Program-made: the position numbers and the translations under genes | Notes under the pieces: generated by a model | What the model was told of the DNA's origin: nothing | The model's database searches: none | Seen by the model: only the letters and a program-made list of their open reading frames with translations | Assembly (NCBI RefSeq): GCF_001684335.1 | Contig: NZ_LOIC01000077.1 | Coordinates: forward strand, 1 to 64,000 | From: Photorhabdus namnaonensis | Lineage (GTDB): Bacteria; Pseudomonadota; Gammaproteobacteria; Enterobacterales; Enterobacteriaceae | Reading direction: 5' to 3' | DNA length: 64,000 nt | In this document: one piece after another, positions 1-9,979 of the stretch | Numbering within the stretch: position 1 is the stretch's first letter | Layout: every line of letters begins with the position of its first letter

Positions 1-22
1 TCCTTGCCTATAGTGACGCCGG

Positions 23-146
23 ATAGATTTAAGCAAGCCCAAAATTCATCAAAATGAGTGTTGCAAAAACGAGGGTGACCATAGATTTAAGCAAGCCCAA
101 AATTCATCAAAATGAGTGTTGCAAAAACGAGGGTGACCATAGATTT
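23..146. repeat. 58-bp tandem direct repeat, two copies
   Basis: Two identical 58-bp units lie head to tail at 23-80 and 81-138, followed by the first 8 bases of a third unit (139-146). They are perfectly identical, so the duplication is recent or maintained. The unit carries no long open frame shared with a gene I recognise. It lies in AT-rich flanking DNA downstream of pssA and close to the window edge, so more copies or the parent sequence could lie to the left. Confidence 0.9.
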
Positions 147-859
147 TTATTAGATGATATAAGTTGCTCTTCTTCCTATAGTCGTTGAGATTTCTTAAAG
201 GATTTATTCCATGAGCTTATTTCATAAACGTTATCTTTAAATAAACTAGATTATAGGAAATGAGATTTCCCATATTTCTGGTTAATGTCTTCAACACTCG
301 GACGATAAATATCCATAAGATGAAAATCAGAAACATATAAGTAAGTAAAATAATATTTCTGAAATATACTTCTTAAGTGAAAGGTAATATTTGATTTTAG
401 CTGTTCGTTATAGTCTTTTAGGAATAAATAACATCCCAAAATGGGATTGTATCGATGTTTTTTTATAAATATATCTGCTCCTCTGCATTTGTTGGTTGAA
501 AGGCTATATTACTTGGGGTCTAATATTTGATAGAAAGTAAAGCATCATTATGAAAAGCCATTTGTTTTTTGAGTTAGCATCGGATATTTAAGTGTTGAAA
601 ATAAATTTCATTATTTAAGTTTTATTTTTATCAGATATTGGGAATAAAGCTGAAAAGAGGGAGTGCTATGTTCTCTTAATTTGTTAAAAATCACTATCCT
701 TATTGTATAATATATGAGGCTTTAAAATAGTATATGATTAATAAGGCATATGTGACCTGCTATATTAATATTTCTAAAGAAAACATTAGAGAATTATGAT
801 TCGAAAAAATTTTGTTAGAAATGAGAATTGAAATTTATTAAATTAAAATTCGATGGTAA
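147..859. other. AT-rich region without a convincing gene
   Basis: This stretch beyond the 3' end of pssA is very AT-rich and full of stops. The only frame of any length is a 62-codon minus-strand ORF at 251-439; it is rich in Tyr, Phe and Leu, has no clear ribosome-binding site and matches no family I recognise, so it may be chance or a decayed gene. I see no RNA gene or insertion-sequence ends here. Confidence 0.4.
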
Positions 860-896
860 AAAATCTCCAGAAATATATTTAATATCAGGAGATTTT
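860..896 (-). terminator. Rho-independent terminator of pssA
   Basis: A 9-bp inverted repeat (AAAATCTCC at 860-868 and GGAGATTTT at 888-896) encloses a 19-base AT-rich loop. Read on the minus strand it is followed by a T-run, as expected 33 bases after the pssA stop. T-rich sequence also follows on the plus strand, so it may work both ways. Confidence 0.7.
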
Positions 897-929
897 ATTT
901 AGAAAAGATAATTCGCTTTATCGATTCAA

Positions 930-2285
930 TTATAGAATACGACTAATCAATTTATCTACCCGGATACGGCGTAAGCGGCGGATAAGTTTACGTACTTTGA
1001 CTGGGTAAAGCTGAATGCTGTCCAATTCCTGATAATTACTGACAACTGTAGTATAAGTACGGATACAGTGCAGTTCTTCTGTACGTTGCTCCTGCATTTC
1101 TTTATGAGGATCGTGGATAAGAATAGCATTTTCTAAATCTAGTCCCCAAGCACGAGGATTGAGATTATTTCCTGTAATCAATTGCCATTGATTGTCCACC
1201 CACACACCTTTTAGGTGGTAGCTATTATCACCATCTTTCCATAACCTGATCGTCAGTTGATTGTTATCAATATAATATTGTAGTCTGCTGATGAAACGGC
1301 GTAGATTGATTTCATATAAATAGGGTAATGCGCCGATAATTTTAAATGGTTCTTCTGGTGGAATATAAAAATCGTTAGCAGTTTTATCTCCAACAATAAT
1401 TTCCACGTGTTTACCTTTACGGAGTAGATTAACAATCCGTCGGACAATGATAGCTGGAAGATTAAAATACGGAGTACAAATAATCAGTTTTTGTTCTGTG
1501 CTGGCGATTAGATGACTAATGGTTTTATTTAGCAGGTTTTTCTTTCCCAGACCAGCAAGTGGAGTAACAGATAATTCATCATTCGTTGCCTGATTATTGA
1601 TTTTATAGGTCGTGTGTCGCAAAGAAAAACGTAATTGACGGATCAGGTTTTTAATTTCAGGAATACGAGGACGATCCTTACAATCCAGTTTCTGTACCGC
1701 TCCTGTAGCGATAATGTAATTATCAACAAAGTGTTTCATTGCTTTTGCAAGTTCTGCATTGTGAAGCAAATGGTAGCGATCATAACGATATTTATCATGT
1801 TGATGGAGATAAACGTCATTAATGCTTGCCCCGCTATAAATTACAGTATCGTCAAAGATAAAACCTTTTAAATGTAAAACACCCAGTGCTTCACGGGTAT
1901 TTACAGGCACACCTAGTACTGGAATTTTCACATCGGGATAAGCTTCTGCCATAGAACAATACCAATCGGCATTCGTTACCATTGCAGCGGCGCCAATTCG
2001 TCCACGTTGTGCCCGATGCCAGTCAACGAGCACTTTAATGTCCAAGTCCGGACGTTGTTGTTTAGCTGTATAAAGTGCATTCAGGATATCTCTCCCTGCG
2101 TCATCATTTTCCAGATAGAGGGAGATGATATAAATATGTTTTTCAGCGTTAGCAATTTTTTCCAGCAGGGTGCTGCGGAACACTTCAGGTTGATAAAGTG
2201 TTTTAACATCAGCAACTGACTGAGGTAGCTTAGGCAGTTGTGCAAGGTGTTGTTGATGTTTAGCTTGTTTGAATTTAGACAACAT
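930..2285 (-). CDS. pssA: CDP-diacylglycerol--serine O-phosphatidyltransferase
   Basis: PssA condenses CDP-diacylglycerol with L-serine to give phosphatidylserine, the precursor of phosphatidylethanolamine. It is a peripheral, ribosome- and membrane-associated phospholipase-D-superfamily enzyme. Two HKD motifs are visible: HLKGFIFDD near residue 138 and YHLKGVWVD near 357, the latter followed by TGNNLNPRAW. The length from the ATG at 2285 is 451 residues, as in E. coli; a GTG one codon upstream is possible. The C-terminus is Arg/Lys-rich (RKLIRRLRRIR), as in E. coli. It lies downstream of patZ on the same strand, as in E. coli, with about 160 bp between them. Confidence 0.97.
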   Translation of the reverse strand: MLSKFKQAKHQQHLAQLPKLPQSVADVKTLYQPEVFRSTLLEKIANAEKHIYIISLYLENDDAGRDILNALYTAKQQRPDLDIKVLVDWHRAQRGRIGAAAMVTNADWYCSMAEAYPDVKIPVLGVPVNTREALGVLHLKGFIFDDTVIYSGASINDVYLHQHDKYRYDRYHLLHNAELAKAMKHFVDNYIIATGAVQKLDCKDRPRIPEIKNLIRQLRFSLRHTTYKINNQATNDELSVTPLAGLGKKNLLNKTISHLIASTEQKLIICTPYFNLPAIIVRRIVNLLRKGKHVEIIVGDKTANDFYIPPEEPFKIIGALPYLYEINLRRFISRLQYYIDNNQLTIRLWKDGDNSYHLKGVWVDNQWQLITGNNLNPRAWGLDLENAILIHDPHKEMQEQRTEELHCIRTYTTVVSNYQELDSIQLYPVKVRKLIRRLRRIRVDKLISRIL

Positions 2286-2448
2286 CACAGTGCGCTTTTT
2301 CTCTTATGTTGGATGGCTAAAAGACTATTATGTAAAGCAATGAATCAAATGATCTGGCGATAATACCATTAGTCTGGCTAATTGTGAGCATGATTTAACG
2401 CTCTAATGCCTAATGATTCAAGTCTGTGCGATTCATCACGAAGTTAAT

Positions 2449-5091
2449 TTAAAGTTCGAGGGATAAGTTTACAATGCTATCCTCAAATTGAACATCTATG
2501 GTAAATCCCAGTTTTTTAGCCAGTTTTATCATAGTACGGTTTTCTGGCATGGTGATAGCATTAAGGCGTTTTATGCCATACTCTCGTGTATAGTTAATCA
2601 GTTTTATCATAAGCTGATATCCAAGGGTAATCCCTTTTAAGTCAGAACGCACTAGCACAGCGAATTCTGCTTCGATATTATCAGGATCAGCTATGGCACG
2701 AGTAACCCCGATAATTTCCGGAGTCGTTTTAGGATGTCGTATGGCAACAAATGCCATTTCGCGGTCGTAATCAATCTGAGTCATATTTGCCAGATCATCA
2801 TGTGTGAATTCACTGATTTCACTAAAGTAGCGGTAATAGAGATCTTCTTTAGTAACCTGGCCGATAAAATCTTTCAGCAACGGTTCATCTTCTGGCAGAA
2901 TCGGACGTAGTAGGCATTCTGCATCCCCTCTGAGTTTTATCGTTTCTTCTAGTTCGCTTGGATATGGACGGATAGCTAATCGGGTTCGTGGATCACCTTC
3001 TATCGAAGACAATTCCATTGAAACATCTAATAATGTGAATTCGTCTCCGGAAGCCAGTAACGGATGAATATCTAGTCGTACAATTTGCGGGCAATCAAGT
3101 AACAGATTAGATACCTGAACTAACAGTCGGCTGAGTGCTAGTATGTCTAATGATTGGGGAGCGCCCTTGAGCTTAATTTTTCTACTTTTAATCGCCTGAA
3201 TAACCAGATATCGCGCTAATGCCATATTGAGTGGCGGCAACGCGACGGCTACTTGTGTTTCCTGCGACCACTCAATACCGCCTTCACCTAACATAATCAG
3301 TGGGCCAAATACCTCATCTTGTTCTACGGCAATACGTAGCTCTTGTGCGCCGGCACGGTTTGCCATGCTTTGAACTAACAGCCCTTGAATTCTTGCGTGT
3401 GGGAAATTCTGGTTGACACGTTCGATAATCGCTTGAGCAGAAGCCTTGACCTCATTTGCATTTCGCAAATAGAGCATAACCCCCTGAACTTCTGATTTAT
3501 GCGGGATATCTGGCGAGCGTAATTTCAGAGCGACAGGATAACCGATCTGTTGGGCAATATTGACTGCTTCATCACTGTTATAAGCAATCCATGTTGGCAA
3601 TGTATTGAGGCCATAGGCTGCCAGAATAGGTTGAACTTCATGGGTATCTAGACGAGAGTTTCCTTGTTCCAGCGCTTGTTGTATGCATTGATGGGCACGT
3701 GCAGTATTAGCGGTGATGTTTGCTGGTAGGGCGGGTGTTTCTGTTAATTGCTTTTGATTACGGCGATATTCCACCATGTGCATGAAAGCAGTAATTGCCC
3801 CTTCTGGGGTGCGATAAGTTGGAATACCTGCTTCACTGAATAGGCGGCGTGCTTCTTGAGAAGAGTATTCACCGCACCAATTGGTAAAAACAGTTAGCCA
3901 TTTTCCTCTTGGGTGTTTACGGATTGTTTCAATGACTTTTGTAGCGGTTTGAATACCGGGAGCAATTGCGCTAGGAGAATGGATGAGCAACAGGGCATCA
4001 TGGTCGTGGCTGTCTAGTAACGGTTTTAACGCGGCGATATAACGTTCCACCGTGGAGTCATCTCTTAAATCCAGAGGATTATGTAGGGAGATAGTTTCTG
4101 GTAATTGTGTTTTTAATGCCTTGGTTGTCTCTTCACCTAATATTGCCAGCTTACCGTTACGGCGGAATAATTCATCCAGCGCCATTGCTGTTGGAGCGGC
4201 GCCATTGCTGACGATAAATAGTCGTTCTCCCCGTAAAGGCGACATATGGCTTAGGGTTTCTACAGCAGAAAACATTTCATGCGTATCTTGGACGCGTAAT
4301 AATCCGGCTCGCTGAATTGCTGCATCATAAGCTGCATCCAGATTTTGTTGTTCACCAAGCAATTTCTGTGCTCGTTTGGTACGGCCGCTTTTGACCACCA
4401 AGATAGGTTTATTGCGAGAAGCGCTTCTGGATGCTGAAAGAAAGCGACGAGCGTCATGGATATGCTCTACATAGAGCAAGATAGCACTGGTTTTACTATC
4501 ACGAGCCAGAAAATCGAGCAGATGATCAATATCGATATCTACACTGTCACCTAACGCGATAAAGTAGGAAAATCCGACGCCCCGATGTTGCGCCCAGTCA
4601 AGAATCGTATTTGAGACTGCCGCAGATTGAGAAATAAAGGCTAATTTCCCTTTGAGAATTGGAATCGGAGAAAAGCTGGCGTTCAGCCCTTGCCAGGGGG
4701 CTAATAGTCCCAAACTGTTTGGTCCTAGTAGTCGGATGCTATAGCGCTGGCAACACTGTTTTAGTTCAGGAAATTGAGGCTTTGGTGAAGAAAGAATAAT
4801 CACTGTCTTGCAACCCAATTGCCCCAGTTGTTCCAGGCATGGCAAATTGCGGTGGTGATGAGTACAGATAATGGCTAAATCTGGTGTGATTGGTAATTTA
4901 TCTATTGAAGGGTAAGCGAAAACCCCTTGAACAGAGCGACTATTGGGGGTTACCGGTAGTATTGGCCCGGCAAAGCCTCCTGCGAGCAGGTTGCGCATCA
5001 TAACTGAACCCGCTCGTTCTGGTTTTTCTGAGGCGCCAATTACAGCAATGGATTTAGGGCGTAATAAAGCTTCAAGTCCGCGCTGGCTCAT
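2449..5091 (-). CDS. patZ: Protein lysine acetyltransferase PatZ (Pka/YfiQ)
   Basis: This 880-residue protein has the two-part build of PatZ. A long N-terminal region related to NDP-forming acyl-CoA synthetases starts with the CoA-binding segment LRPKSIAVIGAS and is followed by an ATP-grasp-like part (about 460-690). A C-terminal GNAT acetyltransferase domain (about 720-880) carries the acetyl-CoA motif LKGITLGYQLM. In enterics PatZ acetylates acetyl-CoA synthetase and other proteins on lysine. The start is set by AGGAG a few bases before the ATG. In E. coli tapT (yfiP) lies directly upstream; here it is absent. pssA follows on the same strand. Confidence 0.95.
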   Translation of the reverse strand: MSQRGLEALLRPKSIAVIGASEKPERAGSVMMRNLLAGGFAGPILPVTPNSRSVQGVFAYPSIDKLPITPDLAIICTHHHRNLPCLEQLGQLGCKTVIILSSPKPQFPELKQCCQRYSIRLLGPNSLGLLAPWQGLNASFSPIPILKGKLAFISQSAAVSNTILDWAQHRGVGFSYFIALGDSVDIDIDHLLDFLARDSKTSAILLYVEHIHDARRFLSASRSASRNKPILVVKSGRTKRAQKLLGEQQNLDAAYDAAIQRAGLLRVQDTHEMFSAVETLSHMSPLRGERLFIVSNGAAPTAMALDELFRRNGKLAILGEETTKALKTQLPETISLHNPLDLRDDSTVERYIAALKPLLDSHDHDALLLIHSPSAIAPGIQTATKVIETIRKHPRGKWLTVFTNWCGEYSSQEARRLFSEAGIPTYRTPEGAITAFMHMVEYRRNQKQLTETPALPANITANTARAHQCIQQALEQGNSRLDTHEVQPILAAYGLNTLPTWIAYNSDEAVNIAQQIGYPVALKLRSPDIPHKSEVQGVMLYLRNANEVKASAQAIIERVNQNFPHARIQGLLVQSMANRAGAQELRIAVEQDEVFGPLIMLGEGGIEWSQETQVAVALPPLNMALARYLVIQAIKSRKIKLKGAPQSLDILALSRLLVQVSNLLLDCPQIVRLDIHPLLASGDEFTLLDVSMELSSIEGDPRTRLAIRPYPSELEETIKLRGDAECLLRPILPEDEPLLKDFIGQVTKEDLYYRYFSEISEFTHDDLANMTQIDYDREMAFVAIRHPKTTPEIIGVTRAIADPDNIEAEFAVLVRSDLKGITLGYQLMIKLINYTREYGIKRLNAITMPENRTMIKLAKKLGFTIDVQFEDSIVNLSLEL

Positions 5092-5102
5092 CAGGAGGCT
5101 CC

Positions 5103-5297
5103 TTATTTGTGGTTAATTGATAACTGTAGCTGATTTCGCAAATCATTGCTGTGACTTACGTTATCGGATGCGGTTGCTGAGAAGCAATTAAATTGCCAGC
5201 TTGTTCTAAAATGGTCCCAGGCTGTAGCTTGAATATCTTCGGTGGGTGTCTGTTTTAACAGGTAGCCTGACTGTGCTCTCCGTGGCAAGTACGGCAT
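5103..5297 (-). CDS. Unrecognised 64-codon ORF in the former tapT position
   Basis: This ORF ends 11 bases before the patZ start, where E. coli has tapT (yfiP). The sequence is polar (many Ser, Thr, Asn and Gln) and I cannot align it convincingly with the DTW domain of TapT or with thioredoxin 2. It could be the decayed 3' end of a lost gene, patZ leader sequence, or chance. No strong ribosome-binding site precedes its ATG. I list it as doubtful and because it fills most of the 321-bp gap between patZ and yfiF. Confidence 0.2.
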   Translation of the reverse strand: MPYLPRRAQSGYLLKQTPTEDIQATAWDHFRTSWQFNCFSATASDNVSHSNDLRNQLQLSINHK

Positions 5298-5412
5298 GCC
5301 TCGCCGAAAGCAGGAAAATTAAGGGCGCATTTTATTGGATTATGGTTGTCAGAGGTAGCTTAAGATGCGCACATCAGGTAATCTTCGCGCCATAAAGCAG
5401 TTGGAGAAACGA

Positions 5413-6429
5413 ATGAACGATTCATACAGTGGTAAAAATGGCAAAGTCAAAGTGATGTATGTCCGCAGTGAGGGCGATAATGACAGCCGCAGCAATAACA
5501 AACGTCCGTCTGGCAAAGGGCGCGATCAAGGTCAGCGTCGTCGGGACGGTGAGCGCACATCCCGTTCTCCGCGTGTCAATGAGCGTGAAAGATCGCCTTG
5601 GAAAACAGTGTCGCGCCCTGAGAGTGATTCTTTACCATCAGAGCATGGTGGTATCAGTGGGAAAAGCCAGATTGATCCTGAACAGCTCCGTCGTCAGCGC
5701 ATGGAAGAAACCCGGATTTATGGTGAAAATGCTTGTCAGGCGATGTTTAAAAACCGTTCTGAAGCGATAGTGCGTGCTTGGTTTGTTGAGTCAGTGACAC
5801 CGCGTTTCCGCAATGCGCTGAAATGGATGGCTGCTAACCGTAAAGCCTATCACGTTGTGGATGAAGCTGAACTGACAAAAGTGTCAGGTACTGAACATCA
5901 TGGTGGTGTTTGTTTTCTGATTAAGAAACGTAACGGTTTGGACGCAGAGACCTACCTGAAAGATGTTCCAGTAAAAGATTGTGTTTTGGCTCTTGAAGAT
6001 GTGGGTAATCCTCACAACCTTGGCGCTATTATGCGAAGCTGTGCGCATTTCGGTGTGCAAGGGGTGATTTTGCATGATGTGGCCTTGCTGGAGTCGGGGG
6101 CGGCTATCCGTACAGCAGAAGGTGGCGCTGAGCATATTAAAGGTATCGATGCTGATAGCTTGCTCGCCACATTGAATAAATTTCGTCAAGCGGGTTACAC
6201 CATTGTGACGACATCCAGCCATAAAGGTAGTACCGATTTAGCTAAAGCTGAATTACCGGAAAAAATGGTTCTGGTTCTTGGTCAGGAACGTGATGGTTTG
6301 AGTGACAGTGCTTGGAAACATGGTGATATGAGCTTGTTTGTTGGCGGCACGGGTTTAGTCGAAAGTCTGAACGTTTCTGTTGCAACTGGCATTATGCTGG
6401 CTGAATGGTGGCGACAGAATAAAGTTTGA
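5413..6429 (+). CDS. yfiF: SpoU-family RNA 2'-O-methyltransferase-like protein YfiF
   Basis: YfiF is a SPOUT (SpoU/TrmH-class) RNA methyltransferase paralogue. About 85 N-terminal residues are basic and disordered; then come a substrate-binding domain beginning near YGENACQAM and a C-terminal knotted catalytic domain. The SpoU motifs are visible: [10 protein letters not shown] (1), [12 protein letters not shown] (2) and [10 protein letters not shown] (3). The ATG at 5413 is preferred over one 16 codons upstream because GGAG precedes it at good spacing and the E. coli protein starts there. It is transcribed away from patZ, and trxC and tapT, which lie between them in E. coli, are missing. Confidence 0.92.
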   Translation: MNDSYSGKNGKVKVMYVRSEGDNDSRSNNKRPSGKGRDQGQRRRDGERTSRSPRVNERERSPWKTVSRPESDSLPSEHGGISGKSQIDPEQLRRQRMEETRIYGENACQAMFKNRSEAIVRAWFVESVTPRFRNALKWMAANRKAYHVVDEAELTKVSGTEHHGGVCFLIKKRNGLDAETYLKDVPVKDCVLALEDVGNPHNLGAIMRSCAHFGVQGVILHDVALLESGAAIRTAEGGAEHIKGIDADSLLATLNKFRQAGYTIVTTSSHKGSTDLAKAELPEKMVLVLGQERDGLSDSAWKHGDMSLFVGGTGLVESLNVSVATGIMLAEWWRQNKV

Positions 6430-6434
6430 TAGGA

Positions 6435-6464
6435 AAAGCGGGGGAGTGTCATGTTCCCCGCTTT
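6435..6464. terminator. Bidirectional terminator between yfiF and emrB
   Basis: An inverted repeat pairs AAAGCGGGGGA (6435-6445) with TTCCCCGCTTT (6454-6464) across an 8-base loop. It lies between the convergent yfiF and emrB genes, with A-rich and T-rich flanks that could serve both. Confidence 0.75.
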
Positions 6465-6476
6465 GCTATTTAAGAT

Positions 6477-8018
6477 TTAGTGCGCTCCGCCAATATTCTC
6501 TTTACTTCCTTGTGTGAATGGTGGTTTCGCAAACCACACGAGTACGATTAATATCAGGAATACGCTGGCGGAGAGCCAGAAAATTTCATTCGCTGAAATT
6601 ATGAGTCCTTGATGGGTAATCTCTTTTGCCAGATAAGCGGGAATTTGTTGGTTACTCATTCCCGATTCCGATAATTGTTGATAAATCTGTTGAGTATCAG
6701 GGCTATAAGGATTGATGTGTTCGGTAAAATGGGAATGATGCATTGATTCCCGTTGGGTCCACATGGTTGTCGTTAGTGATGTTCCTATTGAACCTGCCAA
6801 CGTTCGGATAAAATTCGATAGACTTGATGCGGATGCCACTCGCCCTGCCGGTAAACCAGAAAGGGTAATGGTTGTGAGTGGCATAAAGAAACAGGCAATA
6901 GCAAACCCCTGGATAAACTGAGGCCATGCGACTGCGGCAAAATCCATGCCTGGTTCGAATGTATATGCACGCCAGTAATAGCAGATGGCATAAACAACAA
7001 AGCTGAACGTCACTATGTAGCGCATATCTGCTCTATTGCTGAATTTACCAATCAGTGGCGAAATGATGAGTGGCAACAATCCTACCGGTGCTGATGCAAG
7101 ACCTGACCAGGTTGCCGTATAACCGAACACCTCCTGTAGTAATTGAGGTAATAACACAATTGTGCCGAAATAGAGCATATAAGCTAAGCTTAAACAGAAG
7201 CAGCCAATTGTAAAATTACGCTCTTTAAACAGTGATAGGTCAATAATCGGGTTATCGTCGGTCAATTCCCATGCCACTAGAAATGCTAATGAGATGGTTG
7301 CGATAACCGCCAAGATGATAATTTCTGTAGAATTAAACCAGTCTAGCTCTTTACCTTGATCTAGCATGATTTGTAAACAACCAACGCCGACAACTAACAA
7401 CATCAATCCTATTGTGTCGATAGGTTTGATCTCTGTTTGAGTTTCACGCCCTTTCAGCGTTTGCATAGCAATCAGAATAACCGCTATACCAACAGGAACG
7501 TTGATAAAGAAAATCCATCCCCAATGGTAGTTATCACTGATGTAACCACCCAGAATAGGACCAAAAATCGGCGCGACAATAATCGTGAGTGACCATAACG
7601 CCAATGCCATATTTCCTTTGGCTGGTGGATAATTGTTCAGGAGTAGGCTTTGTGAAAGAGGGATAAGAGGACCTGCGACTAATCCTTGAATAACCCGAAA
7701 GAAGATTAGCATGTTAAGACTGTTGGAAATACCGCATAACCAAGAAGCGATGGAGAATAGCGCGGTTGACCAGATGAATAATTTAACTTCGCCGATGCGT
7801 TTTGCCAACCATCCAGTAATCGGGATGGAAATTGCATTGGCAACGCCGAAAGAGGTAATGACCCAGATCCCTTGAGAATTAGATGATCCCAGATTACCTG
7901 AAATAGTGGGTATTGCTACGTTAGCAATGGTGGAATCTAACACTTGCATGAATGTTGCCAAGGATAACGCAATGGTCATCCATGCAAGTTTGGCGCCTGT
8001 AAGCGGCTGTCTTATCAC
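6477..8018 (-). CDS. emrB: Multidrug efflux MFS transporter EmrB (DHA2, 14 TM)
   Basis: EmrB is the inner-membrane proton antiporter of the EmrAB-TolC tripartite pump that exports hydrophobic uncouplers and drugs. The 513-residue protein has about 14 hydrophobic segments and DHA2 signatures: MQVLDSTIANVAIPTI in TM1 and PLSQSLLLNNYPPAKG with GPILGGYIS in the middle of the N-terminal half. Length matches E. coli EmrB (512). It starts 14 bases after the emrA stop, so the two form an operon, with the MarR-type regulator emrR upstream. Confidence 0.95.
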   Translation of the reverse strand: MIRQPLTGAKLAWMTIALSLATFMQVLDSTIANVAIPTISGNLGSSNSQGIWVITSFGVANAISIPITGWLAKRIGEVKLFIWSTALFSIASWLCGISNSLNMLIFFRVIQGLVAGPLIPLSQSLLLNNYPPAKGNMALALWSLTIIVAPIFGPILGGYISDNYHWGWIFFINVPVGIAVILIAMQTLKGRETQTEIKPIDTIGLMLLVVGVGCLQIMLDQGKELDWFNSTEIIILAVIATISLAFLVAWELTDDNPIIDLSLFKERNFTIGCFCLSLAYMLYFGTIVLLPQLLQEVFGYTATWSGLASAPVGLLPLIISPLIGKFSNRADMRYIVTFSFVVYAICYYWRAYTFEPGMDFAAVAWPQFIQGFAIACFFMPLTTITLSGLPAGRVASASSLSNFIRTLAGSIGTSLTTTMWTQRESMHHSHFTEHINPYSPDTQQIYQQLSESGMSNQQIPAYLAKEITHQGLIISANEIFWLSASVFLILIVLVWFAKPPFTQGSKENIGGAH

Positions 8019-8032
8019 CTTGGCCTCCGGTA

Positions 8033-9217
8033 TTATTTTCCAGCATTACTATTAATAATGTCATTAACTATCTTATTGGCAGGAGACATATCTATTGCCA
8101 GAGCCGTGGTGTGATAAGCCGATTTGGTGCGTGTTTTATCAGACAGAACGGGGCCGTTAGGATTTGTAGTATCTACTCTGACTTTAGTCGAGAGACCGAT
8201 GCGTAATGGGTATTTTTCTAATTGCCCAGGATCAAATTCAATGCGGATGGGTAAACGTTGTACAACCTTAATCCAATTGCCACTGGCGTTCTGAGCGGGT
8301 AATAAAGAGAAGGCGCTGCCAGTACCCATATCAAGGCCAGTAATTTTGCCGCTAAATACTTTGCTCCCACCATAGAAATCGCTGGTGATTTCCACGGGTT
8401 GACCAATGCGCATACCAGAAATTTGCGTCTCTTTGAAGTTAGCTTCGATCCACATATCGTTTGCCGAAACTATCGCCATTAGTGGCGTATTTTTATTAAT
8501 TTGTGCACCAACTTGTACACTACGGCGTGAAACATAGCCATCGATTGGGCTGACTATTTTCGTGCGTTGTAGCGCCAGCCAGGCATTACGGACTTCCGTT
8601 GCAGCTTGTTCAACGGCAGGTTGTTTCTCTAGAGGCGTATTCAGAACAATTGCTTGATTAGCGTTATATTGTTCGATAGCCATATCCAGCGCGGCTCGGG
8701 CGCTGGCGACGGCTTCCTGCGCATGCTGCAACTCTTCTTTGCCAATGACTTTTTGAACGCTAAGTATTTCACGGCGGCTAAGATCATTTCGAACTTTGGT
8801 TAATTCGGATCTGCGTAGAGCGATGTTAGCCTGATACTGTTTACTGTTAACTATCTGTTGATGTGTTTGGCGAACACTGTTGGCTAATGCTGTTTTTGCT
8901 TTTTCTAATGCTAATTCTGCATCACGGGGATCGAGTTGTACCAATACACTACCGCTTTTCACGAAGTCAGTATTATCAAAGTTAACGGTGATGACACTAC
9001 CGGCAACTTGCGACATGATTTGAACTTGATTACCTGTAACGTAGGCGTTATCTGTTTCTTGGTGGTGGCGTAAAATGAGAAACCAATAGAAAAAGTAGGC
9101 AACACCGAGCAGGGAGAAGACAAGGGTTAGTAACATTAAGGCCCGACTGCGTTGCCTTTTTTTGCTACTGTTTGGATCTTGTGCCGCTTGTACTTCTATT
9201 TCCTCATTTGCGCTCAT
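8033..9217 (-). CDS. emrA: Multidrug efflux periplasmic adaptor EmrA
   Basis: EmrA is the membrane-fusion (HlyD-type) subunit linking EmrB to TolC. It has a cytoplasmic N-terminus, one membrane anchor (about 28-49), a biotinyl-lipoyl-like half motif (AYVTGNQVQIMSQVAGSV), a long Gln/Ala-rich coiled-coil hairpin (about 95-200) and the second half motif IVSPIDGYVSRRSVQVGA. The 394 residues compare with 390 in E. coli. It is followed 15 bases later by emrB. A strong inverted repeat lies in the 234-bp gap to emrR (9271-9310). Confidence 0.95.
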   Translation of the reverse strand: MSANEEIEVQAAQDPNSSKKRQRSRALMLLTLVFSLLGVAYFFYWFLILRHHQETDNAYVTGNQVQIMSQVAGSVITVNFDNTDFVKSGSVLVQLDPRDAELALEKAKTALANSVRQTHQQIVNSKQYQANIALRRSELTKVRNDLSRREILSVQKVIGKEELQHAQEAVASARAALDMAIEQYNANQAIVLNTPLEKQPAVEQAATEVRNAWLALQRTKIVSPIDGYVSRRSVQVGAQINKNTPLMAIVSANDMWIEANFKETQISGMRIGQPVEITSDFYGGSKVFSGKITGLDMGTGSAFSLLPAQNASGNWIKVVQRLPIRIEFDPGQLEKYPLRIGLSTKVRVDTTNPNGPVLSDKTRTKSAYHTTALAIDMSPANKIVNDIINSNAGK

Positions 9218-9270
9218 AGTAAATCCCCATGCTTGTTATTTATCTTCTAGTAATACTATTTTTTTCAGAT

Positions 9271-9310
9271 CACCTTCCAGTAGCGCTATATCATCGCTAC
9301 TGGAAAGGTG
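9271..9310. repeat. Long inverted repeat between emrR and emrA
   Basis: CACCTTCCAGTAGCG (9271-9285) pairs with CGCTACTGGAAAGGTG (9295-9310), leaving one unpaired A and a 9-base loop. In RNA this is a very stable hairpin in the emrR-emrA spacer. No T-run follows it on the minus strand (an A-run does), so it does not look like an intrinsic terminator; an mRNA-stability or operator role is possible. Confidence 0.75.
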
Positions 9311-9451
9311 AACGACACAGGATCCAATGTTATCGAAGAATAATAGTTAGCTTTTTGCAGAAAATATCATCTTAGCTAACAGGAAAATTTTTTCGAACAA
9401 TTTGACCAAGAAAGTATTGTTTGGTCGAAAATCGATCGATTAAACAACAAG

Positions 9452-9979
9452 CTATTTTTTGATACAATCGCCCATTGTATCAAGTCTGACCAGTAATTTT
9501 CTCATTAACTTTTCTAACTGTTTTTGTTCCTCTTGGTCAAGGCATGACCAAAGTCTTCTCAGGCAATCATGTTGAGGTGGAAGCAAACTATTTAAAAATT
9601 TTGTACCTTGTTCTGTCAGATGAAGATGAAGGCAACGGCGGTCATTATGACTTTCCTTTCTTTCAATCCATTCCTGTTTCTCTAATTCATCAGCAATACG
9701 AGTGGCATTAGTACGGGAAGAACCCAATGCGGCACTTAATTCTGATGGCTGAATGCTGTGGCTTTCCTTAGTATCAAGGATCATCAGGGCCATGAACAAA
9801 GTCTCGTTGATTCCCTGGGCTTTCAGCATATTATTACGGTTTTCAAGCAATTTACTTTGGACGTGCATTGATAACCTAGTCAACAGGATCTCTTGATAAG
9901 GGATATCTTTATTTAATTTGGCTTGCTGTGCTGCACGAATATTCAGTAATTCTTCGGTAGGCGTAAACGAACTTTCCAT
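9452..9979 (-). CDS. emrR: MarR-family repressor EmrR (MprA)
   Basis: EmrR is a dimeric winged-helix repressor of emrAB that releases DNA on binding hydrophobic drugs such as uncouplers. The 175-residue protein (176 in E. coli) shows the MarR-type recognition region [20 protein letters not shown] (about 83-102) followed by the wing segment [19 protein letters not shown]. It lies upstream of emrAB on the same strand but separated by 234 bp, so emrAB could also have its own promoter. ATG start with GGTATC upstream; no better start is seen. Confidence 0.94.
   Translation of the reverse strand: MESSFTPTEELLNIRAAQQAKLNKDIPYQEILLTRLSMHVQSKLLENRNNMLKAQGINETLFMALMILDTKESHSIQPSELSAALGSSRTNATRIADELEKQEWIERKESHNDRRCLHLHLTEQGTKFLNSLLPPQHDCLRRLWSCLDQEEQKQLEKLMRKLLVRLDTMGDCIKK

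Noticed and set aside
23-146. Possible CRISPR array
   Set aside because: The 58-bp units are directly adjacent with no spacers and only two copies; no cas genes are near.
9271-9310. Rho-independent terminator between emrR and emrA
   Set aside because: The strong stem lacks a T-run on either strand.
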